From Isoetes taiwanensis (lineage: Eukaryota > Streptophyta > Lycopodiopsida > Isoetales > Isoetaceae): a stretch of DNA of 64,000 nt. Shown piece by piece: positions 43,641 through 56,955 of this stretch (position 1 is its first letter; every line of letters begins with the position of its first letter). Location: the NCBI GenBank assembly GCA_021234155.1, contig JAJEKV010000085.1, positions 3,420,706 to 3,484,705 on the forward strand, read 5' to 3'. Position numbers and translations under genes: made by a program. The notes under the pieces are model-generated. The model was not told the DNA's origin and did not search any database. It saw only the letters and a list, made by a program, of their open reading frames with translations.

Positions 43641-44545
43641 TGGGAATTATATCTAATAGATCCTATGGCTCATGTTACATGAGATCTCGACCCTTGATCG
43701 GGTCCAAGATCCTACGGCCCAAGTTGAATGCTCCTCCCTTAGGAAAAGGCTTTTAAAATTTTTATGTTGTATGGGGTATTTGAACCCTGGCCATTGACCC
43801 TCCAACCCCCCATTCTAACCACTAAACCAAGCATTAATTCCATGTATAATTTATGTTTCATATATACTTAAGGGTAATATTCCCATTAAGATAAAATAGA
43901 CTATAACATTCTAGCTAGTTCAAGAAGGTCCTAGAATGTTCTGGAAGGCTCTAGAAAGTTCTAGAATCTTCTAGAAAGTTTTAGAACATAAGAGAATCTA
44001 GGGGGATCTAAGAAAATTCTTACAGAAAGTTCCAAATTGTTCTAATAAGTTTTAGAATGTTCTAGAATGTAGGGGAATCTACAGGAATGTAAGGAAATCT
44101 AGGAAAATACTTCCAGAAAGTTCTAGAATATATTGAAAGTCTTAAAATGTTCCAGAAAGCTTTAGAATGTTCTAAAAAGTTCTAGAATGTAAAGGAATCC
44201 AGAAGAATCAATAGAATGTAAGAAAATCTTATAAAATGTAAGAGAATCTAGGAAAATATTTACAAGCCTAAGGGAATCTCTTAAAATCTGGGGGATCTAA
44301 AAGGAATCTTCATAAAATCTAAGGGAATCTAAGAAAATGTTGATGAAATCTTAGAGTATCTAAGGGAGTCTTTATAGAATCTCTTTGAATCTAAGGGCAG
44401 TCTGATAAAATCTAAATGAATCTAAGAGAATCCAAGGGGTTCTTCATAGAATCTTGGAGAATCTAGGGAAATTTAATGGAATCTAGAGGGAATCTTATAA
44501 AATTTAGAGAAATGCTCACGAAACCTCTAAGAGGACCTTGGTAGA
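43503..44545. repeat. ~1.05-kb direct duplication, unit 1
   Basis: Order: minisatellite part, tRNA-like SINE head (43776-43829), common linker TTATGTTTCA(T/A)ATATACTTAA, then a TTCTAGAA-rich array. Unit 2 (44558-45660) repeats the order. Confidence 0.75.
43915..44535. repeat. TTCTAGAA-rich array 1
   Basis: Words such as TTCTAGAA, GTTCTAGAATGTTCT and CTAGAAAGTTCTAG recur and then grade into AATCTAAGGGAATCT-type repeats. TTCTAGAA fits nTTCnnGAAn, the binding unit of heat-shock factors, and several lie in tandem. Confidence 0.7.
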
Positions 44546-44835
44546 ATCTTAGTTAGGACACATCCTACTGTGCACATGGCTTGGGAGTTATATGTAATCG
44601 ATCTAACGGCCCAGGTTGCTCTTGATCCTGATCGTCGATCCGAGATCCTACGGCTCAGGTGGCTTGGCACATATTCTACGGTCCAGATGGCTTTGGGAAT
44701 TATATGTAATAGATCCTACGGCTCATATTGCTTTTATATGGTGAGATGATCGTTGATCGAGTTTAAGATCCTAAGGCTCATGTTGAATGCTCGTGCCTTA
44801 AGGAAAGACTTTTAAAATTTTTTATGTTATTGGGG

Positions 44836-44881
44836 GGATTCGAACCCTGGACCTCAACCCCCCACTCTAACCACTAGACCA
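44836..44881 (-). repeat. tRNA-like SINE head with Pol III boxes A and B
   Basis: On the minus strand TGGTCTAGTGG (44881-44871) fits box A and GGTTCGAATCC (44846-44836) fits box B of the internal Pol III promoter. The spacing of 24 nt is short and no full cloverleaf forms, so it is tRNA-derived but not a tRNA gene. Sister copies at 45042-44997 and 43829-43776 carry one or more changes in these boxes. Confidence 0.65.
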
Positions 44882-45117
44882 AGCATTAGTTTTATATGGT
44901 GAGATCTTGATCGTTGATCGAGTTTAAGATCCTAAGGCTCATGTTAAATGCTCGTGCCTTAAGGAAAGGCTTTTAAAATTTTTTATGTTATTGGGGGGAT
45001 TCGAACCCTGGACTTCAACCCCCCGCTCTAATCACTAGACCAAGCATTAGTTATATGAATAATTTATGTTTCAAATATACTTAAGGGTAACGTTCTAATT
45101 AAGATAAAATAGAATAT

Positions 45118-45660
45118 AACATTCTAGATAGTAGTTCTAATAAGTTCTAGAATGTAGGGGAATCCTTCGGAAATGTAAGGGAATAGGGAAATACTTCCAG
45201 AAAGTTCTAGGATGTTTTGAAAGTTTTAGAATGTTCCAGAAAGTTCTAGAATGTTCTAGAAATTTCTAGAATGTAAGGGAATCTAGGAGAATTAAAGGGA
45301 ATATAAGGAAATCTCATAAATTGTAAGAGAATGTAGGAAAATATTTACAAGTCTGACAGAATCGCTTAAAATCTAGTTGAATCTAAGGGGATCTTCATAA
45401 TATCTAAGGGAATCTTAGAAAATCTTGATGAAATCTTAGAGTTTTTTTTAAGATTTTGCAAAGAGCCACAATAGAATGTTCTAAAATGTTTCATAATAAA
45501 GGTGTACAATATAAATCTTGAAAAAAAAAGCACCTCAATCAAAATAGAAAATTCTAAGAGAATATAGGGGAATCTTCATGAATGCTAAATATAGTACATA
45601 GAATGTTGAAGAATATAGAGGAATCACAAGAGAATCTCAGTAGAATCTTTGGTTACCTAG
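45118..45660. repeat. TTCTAGAA-rich array 2
   Basis: The second copy of the array, in unit 2 of the 1.05-kb duplication. The densest part is 45195-45275. Confidence 0.7.
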
Positions 45661-48561
45661 AGCACGACAGGGCCTTGCACCGTAAGAACATGCTAAAATT
45701 AGAAGATGCACCGTAAGACGTATTAATTTTCTTGTATATATATATATATATAAAAAAGATGATGTTCTTCTTATTGTTGACTTGGAGGTTATAAGGAAGG
45801 TTAAACTTTTATTGTTGTAATTTCTAACCTTCCTTTGCTTTTAGGAGGTACTTGATACAAAGTCAAAGTGCAAGTACCAAAAGAAAGTAAAGCAGATTTA
45901 GCGTGTCACAGACTTAAATCTGCCTTTAGTCACAAGGGTCACTAGGAACATTGGCATAATTTTGACCTTGTTAAACCTTTTTGTCTTCTATTACACATAA
46001 TTTTATTTTTCAACAACTAGACATTCTTCATAGGTGCAGTCACATTTACAATCATCATGCATTATATGTAACACGTCCAAACTAATACTTCATCTTTTGC
46101 TTAGCTAAGGATCAAATAATAGTTATCATGTAATTATCTATTTACTTTACATGTTTTAAAATGATAGTTGCCCAAATAATTTCATTGGTATAGATCACAA
46201 AAGAAAGAATGAAAGACAAAACATGCTTTATTTTCAATTGGGAATTGGTTTACAAGATGCACACACAATGCTAGACATTGCTCATTGGATCCTTCCCAAA
46301 AGAATTAGAATGTTGTGGCTCTATGGCACTATAGATTCACTGTCCTTGGAAACTAAATAGGCATGATCAAATCCGGAAATAGCCCAGACATCCATTGGCC
46401 TTTCTCGATGTCCTAGAGCAAATATGTCTCGAGTTCGAGGCCGCTCAAAGTTGCATTCAATGTAAAATGTTTAGGGGCAGGATCCAAGAAAGCAATATTG
46501 GTGTGGTATGTCCGTCATATGTCCAACTGAATGCTGCCAATGTGGCATGACACAAAAATTATAGCTTATTCTATTGCTTTGCTTCTAGTTTTCTGTCCAC
46601 CTCTCCCTCCCCACTAATTATGTGTATTCTCTTTTTCGACTCATTAGACACACGTTTATGGGCAGATGTTCTTATCTGCACTTGTTTGAGATGTATTTTC
46701 TGAGTAGGTGGGTATTCTTCCTCCTCCCTACAATATTTTTCTCCTTCTATTTATTGATTATTGTCAGAATGAATATAATTGATTATGTCTTTGTAATGCA
46801 TTGACCTCGAGTGTTTTCAAATCATGTTGTTTTTGTGAAGTGTTGAAGCAATTAAATTTTGAACCATTGAAGCTACTGGTTTTTACTTTCTTCGTGATCT
46901 GAAATTGGTCCTGATGATTTTATATTGGTGTGCTCTTTATCTCTAGGGTTTTCCTTGGAAACCCGAGAGAGCGGGATTTTTGTATCAGGATGATAAAATT
47001 TTGACCCTTGAATGCATGTAACATGAATCTAATTTCTTTAGCCCTAATGCCAACCCTCAAAAGAAGTAAAGTTTTTAATATGACTTTATTTTTCTTTTTA
47101 GTCCGAAGATTTTGTCATATATTGTATCTTTTTTTGAAAACTCAATAAAGAAAGCCATATAATGTTGTTTTCTATAGCGAGAGCTCCCAAGAATTATGAA
47201 GAAAGAAGAAACCATTTGGAATGCTAACAATCCAGGTAATTAGGAAAGTTAAGTTCTATATGGCTACTTCTACTAATCACATTTTCAAAATAAGTGATCT
47301 TATTCTTCTGTGCAATCGAACACCTTAAACACACATTGGGGTTTTCAGCGTTCAATATGTACCTTGTAGAATTAGTAGAAGCAAGAACTTTGTGCCATAG
47401 CTACCTCCCAAAAGCTTCAATATTGGGTTGAACTTGGGAGCTCCCTATTAATCGAGATATTAAAAGCATTTTAGGGGACCAATTTGGCACTTACTGTGCA
47501 TAGTTGCATGTTGATTCTCCATCGATCTTCCTAAACTTAGCCATCTGGTTTGAATACGAATCAATTTAATATGTTGCTATTTTAGATGCTAGTCTGCACA
47601 ACTTTAAGGCTTTATTTTCTTCTCCCAGATATGTATCAAAGTGGCACTGTCGAGTAACTTTTTAATGTAAATTAAACTCTTATATATTCCTATTAATTTG
47701 ATCAACAAAGTGCAGAGCCAAATACATAGCAAGGTTATTATTGTTGGGAGAGGATTTCTAAAAGATAGTTTGATCTCTCTCTTTCCAGCTATATATGCAT
47801 TTTTGGATCTAATCTATATTTTAATAATTGTTGGAATATTAATAGGAATAGTAAAATCAAAGTGACTATTGTGAGTGCTAGACATTTTAAAGGATCTCTT
47901 CTGAAATACAAACAAGAAAAGTTCGTGCAAACTGGACAAATAGTAGTAGAACATGAATCAATCAGTTTTTAAATAACTTCATTAATATATCTCATACAGT
48001 TGCATGTTGACTATGTTGTCCTACCTTTTGAGAAGGAATTCATATAACAATTATATTTATAGTAGATGCAAATAATATTTTGTGTATTTAAAATAAGTGC
48101 TCCCTCGACACTAAGAAAAATAATATAAAACTACCCACTATGCACAAAGTAGTAGCTTGAAATAGAAATAGAATAGTCATTTAACTAATACATTTGCCTA
48201 TGGAGAAGAGCAAAATGATATCCATTCATCTATTTCAGGAAAAGGCAGATAGACCCAAGAAGAATGAGAAAACATGATTTGCCAATGCTGTAAAATAAGA
48301 GTTATTGAAGATGAGCGCTACATTTTTCAGAATTGCCGAGCAGCGCCTATCCGAGCAGGATATGCCAAGTTGATTACCCTAACCAACTGTTAACACTTGG
48401 GTAAAAGAATACTAAGGTGTCCTACATTTGGCCAAATGTAGAGTAAGAGATGTATCGCATTTTAAATACATAACAGAGATGTATCACATTTCAAATACAT
48501 AACCATTTTTTCAGTATGTACATAATAGCACTATTAAGGAATCTTTTTTTTTTAGAAATAC
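45661..48561. other. No recognised gene
   Basis: About 2.9 kb of AT-rich sequence. Small features only: a TA run at 45735-45752 and short open frames (for example 46622-46804, hydrophobic, 60 codons) without domain support. Confidence 0.45.
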
Positions 48562-51560
48562 TTGCCACATCAACTAAAATGCAATCATGAACCAGATTTC
48601 ATGCCCACCACTCTAACCACTCCAAAAAATGCCTGTACATTAGGAGGATTTCCCATTTTCTGGCTAAAACTTCGCCCACCTCTAGGATTTCCCTTCTTCT
48701 TGCAGGAATTCCCCCAGCTGATCTTAAATCATGCAAGAACCATGATGAACGACGAAGGAACAAAAATGGCACAAGAAGATTGCAATATGGGGAATGACAA
48801 AGAAAATGAAGCGTAAGATTCATGAAACTGTTAGATTTATACATGATCAGGTTCAAGATTTACGTTCTGTGCAAAGGAGGGGCTTTAGTGGTCAAAACTG
48901 TTCGGGATGAAAGGCTGCACTTCTTTTTTGAACCTGCCATTGGAAACCCAGCGCAAGCCATTGTGAAGGACACCATGCTACAAAATATCCGGGAAGGTCT
49001 GCAGGAAGTGAAACAAGCAAATAACAATGATAAATTAGCAGCTAAGCATTCCCTATTATCAATGATTGTTGGTGAGAATGGAAAACTCAAGTAGCCTCCA
49101 GAATTCTTCAAGTGCAATCAAGAAACCTTACGAAAGCTGCAATTAGAAGAATGCGCATGTTATTATCAGGTGCTAACATGTGGGCATTAGCAGGAAGGCA
49201 ATCCAAGTCAGACATGCTTCCGGAATCAACCAAACACTTGGTAAATGATTTTTGGTTAACCCACAAACTTCTCCAAAATACAGGGATGTCAGGAAAAAGA
49301 GAACACTTCCAATCCAGTTTCTGGACATCTCCCAGGTCAGTTTTAAGCCTTTTAATTTCCTTTGTTGCAATCTCGATACTAGACAGCTTCTATGTACCCT
49401 GGATAAGAGTTAGTGACCCTATCTGCATTCCATGCAAGGGATGTATCTGATATACATTGAAGTACGTTCAACTACAATAATCATATATTTACACTTAGAG
49501 GGACTGACTAAGTTAGATTTAACAGGCAAAGTACTTGCATGTCCTTTCAATTACATCCAATGTAGCAAAAAGCAAAAAATGTGTTGAAAGACAAAGTTGT
49601 TTTCTATAGTTTCGGTTCATGTAGTTTCCACGTACATTCTAATACATTCTAAGCTTTTTTGAACTCAAGATACTGTGAAAACATAGGGTAATACATAAAA
49701 GTATTGAAATAAACTTCCCTCCATAAGAAAAGTATTGAATGTACACATCTGTTGCATGATATCACTGTGTGTGACCTGGTTACATATTGAGCATTGTATG
49801 TACATCTAGAATGCGTTTGGGTACATTTTCTACATATTTATACACATCATATACATATTATGTACGATGTTGTATTATAATGTCGAATGTATATCAAATC
49901 ATGGTTTGATTGCACAGAACTAATGCAATGTCTACAATATCTTTGAATTCGTAAGTTGTTTTAGTTTATGTTTTACTTACATATGCTGCTTTTTTTGCAG
50001 AGTGAATTATATGAGCCGTTTAAAGATAAACATCCTGCAGTGAAGATTAGTGGCAGAATGTTCTTAAGCCTACGTATGTAAGAAGGTTGAAGGAGAGGAA
50101 CACATGCTATTGCACGAAATATGAAAAACTGAGCTATACAGGAAAGCATTTAGCATCCTAAAGAGCAAATTTCATGCCAATTGTACGTGTTCTGTTTGTG
50201 TTGCAGATGAGAACAATGGCGTCTGCCAAGCTCCTTCTAAAACATTTCAAAATGTTAGCTCTATGTGGAGAGCTACGGTCTGTGACAATGAAGGTGAAGA
50301 GTGGCACAGCTTGGACTGTGTTAAGGAAGAGTGCCAGAGCTGTGGCATTGAAAATATTCAAAACTGTCCTAAGGAGAAAGAGTCACAGAATGAGAACATT
50401 GAATGGCAAGTTTACAAGTACGTGAACGAACCTTCCAAAGCTGGCACTTCAAGGCGGCTGAAGCTTGTTACTGAAAGTGGGAGTCCATGTATATTGCTTG
50501 ACAAGATGTTTTAGCACCTTGCAAAGTTCACTATTCACAACTTTTCAGCAAGTTGGCATAACAAACAATTCAAGAAATCAATGCAAATTTTGAAGGATGA
50601 TATTGTTTTGTCAGTAATGGACTTTGCAGAGAACTATACTTTGCAGATGTGATTTGATGGATGTGCTATTCAACTTAAGTGTTCTCGAGCCTTCTATTTG
50701 AATGTGGCCCAGTATTATAACAGGTATGAAATTAGGATGCAGTTGAATTTTTTTGGCTCGGCCCATAAGAATGGAGAACATGACGGGCAGGCCACTTTGG
50801 AGAAAAGGTTCCTTGCAGATGAGCAAAGGAAGAGAATGGTGTTCCAATTTTGGGTGCCAACTCTGCTTGCAGTTTGCTCAGATAAAAGAAGTGCAAAATA
50901 GACAGAGTCATATGGGAGGTCATGGCAGAAGACATTAACAAGGACCCTCGTTCAAGTTGCGAGACATTGTCTGGTACTCTAGCTATAGATTGTGTGTCTG
51001 CTATTAATCCAGCTGACCCAACATTTGTCATGTATAGATCCTTGTGATGTTTTTGCAATGGTTGCTTGAATTTCAAATGGGGAGAATGTGAGAATCTTCA
51101 ATATTGTGGTGCGTGGAAGCTGCACAAACTGGAGCCTAATTTGACCCAGGTTGACAAACAAGAAGAGCTAGTTGGTCTATATGCAGTTGAAGAACTGCAG
51201 TACTCCAAATTAGAGACATATTTGCATCTTTTGCTGCTCCATACTTCGTTCTTCTATGCGTGAAAGAGATGCATATTCTTCAGGCAGATGCGGTTGACGT
51301 GTATAGAAATAGAATGTTTGTTGGTGACATGGTTATAGCTGGTCATTACGATCAACTGCTGCAAGACACAAACCACAAGTACAAGTTGTTAATTGGATGA
51401 CAAAATAGTATTGGTACCAACTGAATCTATAATTGGAGCAAAGTTCACCATGCAGCAGTTCAAGCATAAGTTGAAGGGGGGCGCATACAGCATGCACACG
51501 AGAGGTGTATGATATGCTTATATCAAGCCTACTTGAGATTGTTGAGTGCATATGACTAGA
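48562..51560 (+). pseudogene. Degenerate transposon-encoded protein gene
   Basis: Pieces in order: 48822-49094 (VVKTVRDERLHFFFEPAIGN then DKLAAKHSLLSMIVG), 49112-49350, 50200-50514, and 50590-50901. Near 50317 a cysteine cluster CVKEECQSCG and NCP follows EEWHSLD. At 50614 VMDFAENYTLQM is read, then a stop, then DGCAIQLKCSRAFYLN and LNFFGSAHKNGEHDG (50656-50793). Later C-L-N-F-K-W-G-E-C and YCGAWK occur at about 51060-51115. An MDFAENY segment, a DGC(x)QF/LK segment and an FG(x)(x)H(x)(x)GEHDG segment recur in repetitive, transposase-like proteins of plants and animals as far as I know. Stops and a gap between the MDFAENY and DGC parts show it is dead. Confidence 0.55.
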
Positions 51561-53128
51561 TTTTGTACAAAAGAACTTTTATATTTGTCATCTTCTTCTG
51601 TTAAGTTGAAAACTAGTCGATTGCTGCAAGTTTCTTCTTAGTTACTTATTTTTTAATCTGAAGTACATTTGTATACTTCAATTTTAATATCACACAATAT
51701 CTTCTGTTGATGTGTGTTCTACATCCATTGTTATGTGACGTGGCAGATTGGATTGCACTGTCGTAGTTTTTTCGACCTCGATTTGATTTTGAGGACTTCG
51801 GTAGGTAATCTTGGTGCAAGCTTTTAACTTGGCGCCTTTCTGAAACGTATCAACCTATGTAGATAGGGCAGATTTACAGAGTTCGGCCTGTCAGGGTTAT
51901 AAGGGATGCCAGCTTTGGATCGACCTATGCAAATGGGTTATTTCCTTGCATACAGGCTAGTGATCCAAGCCACGTTTCTTCAAAAATAGATGTGTTTTTG
52001 TGCCTGGATACAGTCTGAGCATGGGGCCTTTCCAGTGATGTGGTTTTCATGCTGAGCCCTTAACACTACAAAGCTTCCAGATTATTATGTTAGTAGAATT
52101 AGATTGCTCTATTTGCCTCTGCTATAGATCAGATCCATGCAAGTGAAAGACAAGAGGGAATTAATTTTGAACTCCCAGATGGAAAGAAGTGACCATATTT
52201 AGAGATGGTGGTAGAGTGCAAATCAGAACATTTGGTGATGAAACAAAGATGGGTACTCCAAATCTAAATCCAGTAGTCTAACACTGGTGATCCAAGGCAC
52301 GTTTCTTCAAGAATGGATATGTTTTTGTGCCTGGATGGCAACTGTTAGGCAAACATCAAAGATAAGCATTGTATGTTAGAGTTAGGCAAACATCAGAGGT
52401 AAGCATCATATCTGCCTTATCTTTTTGTTGTGAAATAGCTTGAAAATACGATTCTTTACCAGTTCTTTAGTGAACCATTTTTTGCAAATGTGGTCGAGCT
52501 TGTCAACTGGGCAACCTACATAAGCCTTTGGGGCTATTTAACTCTGAAGACATTCCTTGGTGCAGCTCATAGCAACTAAGATTCTTAATTGTTAATGCTC
52601 TTGCATTTTCTAATTTATTTGCAGTCTTATTGGATTGCAGAATATCTCATCATGCTTGAGATTTGATTCGGTATAGCCTACTTCATATTGGTTTTTTTCA
52701 CCACACATGAAAATACCCTTGCCATGTTATTTTCTACACTCTATATTCTAGTTTAGAGCCATGGTAGTGATACTATGCACATAGGTGCATGTTACAAATG
52801 AGGAACCCACAAAGCTTATTTCTTTTAATGTATTAAGTAGAGCTCATAGAATCCGAAGTTAACATTAGGCTGACTTAAACATGGCCACAACTATCTTCAT
52901 ATTCCTTGCACACGAAACAAGGTTATTTACATGGCTTATTTGACTGCCAAATATGTGGCTAACCAAGCTATTTGTGGACCATATAATCTTCAAATTGAAG
53001 GACGTAACTTGATCTGGTTAATATAGACTTTGTTGCATTCTATTTAGTCCACATCTATTTAGTAATGAACACTTTAAGTCTGTTGTCTACATCTAGCATA
53101 TAGTTGTTAGAGGGTTTCCTAATGTTCA
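51561..53128. other. No recognised gene
   Basis: Unclassified. A 50-bp phrase, CACGTTTCTTCAA(A/G)AAT then GTGTTTTTGTGCCTGGAT-like, occurs at about 51970 and 52295, so part of this stretch is a diverged local duplication. Confidence 0.4.
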
Positions 53129-54684
53129 CTACACCGACAGAAATTTAGATAGGCCAAGAAATGTGATTATTGCTTTACATGCCTGATAGTTTTTTATTTG
53201 CTTTTATCTTAGGCCCATGCGTTCCTGGTAGATAATATTTGAAGCTTATATAAAAAGTGTGACTTGGCACGGGGTTGGATTACAGAAATAATGGTGGGCA
53301 GCTGTGACCGAGCACTTTGAACATGGATGACTCCAAGTATGCCTTATCCTTCTTCAACAGAGAAATACATCAAGCTTAACTTCATTGATACATGCTTATC
53401 TAGGCATCACTATCTTGAAGGATCTACATTCCAATCAAGTATAATTTTCTCAGATTGCTTTTCCTCCATTTAATATGTCAAATGGCCCTAGTTTAAAAAC
53501 TAAATTGTGAAACAACAGAATGCAGGAGCTTTATCTCATGTCCATTAAAAGCAAAAAGGCAAGATTCTAAACTCCATGGCGTTTCTTCATTTTTAGGTTT
53601 CAGGAGTGCTCTTTAGAATTCATTTTGATTATAGTAATGCTTGTAGGCCATGTCCACACAAGCAAGTTCAATGAGGATTTATACCTTTCCAGCATATGCC
53701 AATACCCAATGTGTTTTCTTGGATGATAATGGTTCCAAGGTTTGAAGATATGCACTAAAAAAGTCTGATTTCATGGAAATTAATGGATGCAAGTTATGTC
53801 CATATGAGCAAGCATCAATGCCCGATGTGTTCTCTTCTACAATAATGGATTTAGGTTATCCACAACAAGATAGATTTCCTACAACGACAGAAATTTTGAT
53901 AAGAAATGTGATTGTTGCTTTACATGCCTGGTAATTTTTTATTTGCTTTCATCTTTGGCCCATGCCTTCCTGGTAGATAATATTTGAAGCTTATACGAAA
54001 AGCATGACTTGACATGGGTTTGGATTACAGAAATAATGGCGGGCAACCTGGAAGAGCACTTTGAACATGGATGACTCTAGGTATGCCTTATCCTTCTTCA
54101 ATAGAGAAATACATTCAGCTTAATTTCATTGACACATGCTTATTTAGACATCACTGCCTTGAAGGATCTACATTTCAATCAAGTGGCCAGATTGCTTCTC
54201 CTTCATTTAATATGTCGAATGGCCCTAGTTTAAAAACTAAATTTTGAAACAACAGAATGCAAGGGCTTTGTCTCACGTCCATCAAAAGCAAAAAAGACGA
54301 GATCTTAAACTCCATAGCCTTTCTTCATTCTTAAGTTCCACGGGTGCCTTTTGAATTTATTTTGATTATGATTATAGTAATGCTTGCAGGCCATGTCCAC
54401 ACAAGCAAGTTAAATGAGGCTTTATACCATTGCAGCATATGCCAATACCCAATGTATTTTCTTGAATGATAATGGTTCCAAGTTATGCTAAAGAAGGTGG
54501 ACTCTAGGAAGCTGATCATGTTTTTCCGCCCATGCCGCAAAACAAAATCTTGTGCTGGAATGGCATGGTTGCAACTTTATGGCAAAGTCAATCTCAAAGA
54601 TGACATGCTAAAGGATATGCACTAGAAAAGTGTGATTTCATGAAAATTAATGCTTGTAGGTTATGTCCATATGAGTAAGCACCA
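53129..54684. repeat. 750-bp direct duplication
   Basis: Unit 1 is 53129-53820 and unit 2 53879-54684. They share CCTGGTAGATAATATTTGAA, GATTACAGAAATAATGG, GAACATGGATGACTC and CATATGCCAATACCCAATGT. Unit 2 has an extra ~115 bp at about 54490-54605. No stable open frame is conserved, so it is not an active gene pair. Confidence 0.85.
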
Positions 54685-55104
54685 TGATTGTAGCTTATGG
54701 CCATTAAGGCCTGCCAAAAGAGGCTTTTTATAGGTGTGATCAGAGGCAACAAGAAGGCATAAAACCTAACAAGATCAGCTTGGTTAGCATTGTTTGTGTG
54801 TTTATGGCAATCATTATTCAAGAATTTATAAGAGGAAAAGTACTTCCGAACATTGATCAATTATAAAGATTGAAATACATAAAAATATGTCTTCAATGGT
54901 TTTTATTTACTTTTACAACTCCCAAGAGTCAAATTCTCATCATCTCCATGACAACCAGATTCTTCCATAAAAGCGTTGAGCAAAATTGTAAACAATCTAC
55001 AACGTCATTATGTAAAGGCAATTGAACTTACATCGTAGCCACTAGGTTTATTGAGATTCAAAAAAAGGCTAGGATTAGAATGCATATAAAAGCTATTTTT
55101 ACTC

Positions 55105-56866
55105 TTTAACGCAGCAGACCTTGATGGCATGCAGGCAGAGTTACTCAAATGGGCAGGGCCACCCATAGCACCGGTACTGACGGACATGTTCAACAAGGCA
55201 TTAAGGGAAGGTTTTCCCCCGCAATGGACCACTAGCAGGGTTGTCCCAATCTACACGGCAGGAGACCCACATTGCCTGGCCAATTATCGGACCATCATGA
55301 TCAGCTCAGTGTTTGCAAAGCTCCTCGTCGGTATCCTCGAGCGGTAGAAGCCGCAGAAGTACGGGAACTCACTTAGGCAGGATTCAGGTCGAGGCACTCC
55401 ACCATAGATCATATCTTCACACTGAGGGCTCTAGTTGAGGACAGCAGGAATCGTCGGCAGGATCTGTATTGCTGCTTCATAGACTTCGCCAAGGCTTTTG
55501 ACACGGTGCCTCGAGAAAAGCTATGGGCAAGATTGCAGCAGCTAAACGTCCCTGCCGAACTGGAGAACGCGGTGTACAGGTTATATGAGACATGCGCCGG
55601 CCGGCTGCAACCAGCGGGCCGACCATTCGAGAGCAGTATCGGGGTTCGTCAAGGGTGCCCTCTCTCTCCCACACTATATATTTCGCCTGTATATTGATCA
55701 ACTGGAGAGCTGGCTTGCTGATAATGGAGGCACTGGGGCCCACCTCCTACACCAGATCATCAGGCAGCTAATCTATGCTGACGATGTGGACCTTCTGGCA
55801 CACACTCGGACAGACATGCAACGCTATCTCGATGCCCTGGACATGTTTTGTCAGGTAACTGACATGCGCGTCAACTTAGCCAAAACCAAAGTGGTTCTGA
55901 TATCGTCCGCACGCCAGCCATCGCTTCCAATCCTCACTTATCGTGGCCAAAATATTGAAGTGGTGTCCGCTTACAAATATTTGGGGGTGGAGTTCCCGTC
56001 GACCATGAACTGGGACAATTCCATCCGGCTGCGAGCCGCAACAAGTTGGAAGGCACTCTATGCAATGGAGAACAATAGCCACAAGGCAGAGCTGTATGGT
56101 TGGGCCCACCAATCGCACCTATTCAAGGTGCTAGTACAACCTGTGCTTTTGTACGGGGTCGAGGTCTGGGGCCCAGTGATTTCCCTCGCCATTTGGAACG
56201 ACTTAGAGCAGGTGCAGAAAGCCTTCTTGGCACGAGCCCTGGGGGTGAAGTCCACAGTCCCATACACCAGATACTGTTGCAGGAAACAGGTTTCTTGCCT
56301 CTGCAAAGAGGAGCCCTTGACAGACATATCGTCACTTCCAGAAGGTGGTCAGCATAGACGATATTCGTCTCCCTCACCTTGCTTACACTATGGCAATGGG
56401 GCCTCAACGCCTAAAAGCCTGCTGGCGGGAAAAGAGAGCACAGTGGCTGGCCAGATGGAATGTGCAGGAGCACAGGTGCATCCAAGCGCAAACAGAGGTA
56501 GACCGCTGCAGTCTTAGACAGTACATTGACACATGCTTCCTCAGTAAGCTATGGAATGCCAGCACCCTTGAACATGTCAAGAAGGCACATTATCAACGCC
56601 ACATAAATTCCAGATTGGAGCGGGGCCCGCAATGCTACCTGCCCACTCATCTACCCATGAAAAAGCACAGATCCATTGCCTCTATCCGCACAGGTGCCCA
56701 CCATCTCCGGATTGAGACAGGGAGATGGGTTGGGGAGCCGCGTCAGGAGAGGCTTTGTCAACGCTGCCAGGTTGGAGCTGTGGAAGACGAATGCCACACC
56801 CTTCAGAGTTGCCCAGCATATGATGACATCCGGACATGCTATGCTGAGCTGATTCAAATCACCTGA
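55105..56866 (+). pseudogene. LINE reverse transcriptase, fullest copy of the TTCTA-tailed family
   Basis: Four frames follow each other. 55105-55347: DLDGMQAELLKW, then the ANYRTIMISSVFAKLL region of RT. 55400-55697: CFIDFAKAFDTVPREKLW and IGVRQGCPLSPTLY, two core RT motifs. 55660-56270: LIYADDVDLLAHT, the YADD catalytic site, then LAKTKVVLI and YKYLGVEFPS. 56345-56866: a C-terminal region ending CQRCQVGAVEDECHTLQSCP, a probable zinc-binding tail (C-x2-C, H, C). Each junction is a frameshift or stop, so no enzyme can be made. The endonuclease is missing (5' truncation) and the copy stops before the TTCTA tail, cut at about 56855 where an inverted repeat begins. Its protein aligns with the copies at 6245, 21420 and 57840. 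Confidence 0.9.
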
Positions 56867-56955
56867 ATCGGAGTCTGGAATCACAAGTTATGTGAAATCG
56901 TAGATACAAACAAATCGTAACTTACGATGCCGAACTCCAATTCAGATGATTTTAG
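56857..56955. repeat. Inverted repeat, ~48-bp arms, back to back
   Basis: AAATCACCTGAATCGGAGT near 56857 pairs with ACTCCAATTCAGATGATTT near 56937. The inner part (AAGTTATG / CTTACGAT) pairs less well. The hairpin begins exactly where the LINE copy is cut, so it may be the edge of the element that truncated it. Confidence 0.6.

Larger units (their letters stand above)
44558..45660. repeat. ~1.05-kb direct duplication, unit 2
   Basis: Same order as unit 1, except that the tRNA-like head with its AAGGCTTTTAAAATTTTTTA lead is itself doubled (44787-44890 and 44945-45052). Confidence 0.75.

Noticed and set aside
53129-54684. 750-bp duplication as a pair of PPR pseudogenes
   Set aside because: A few phrases resemble PPR wording but no consistent frame could be followed.
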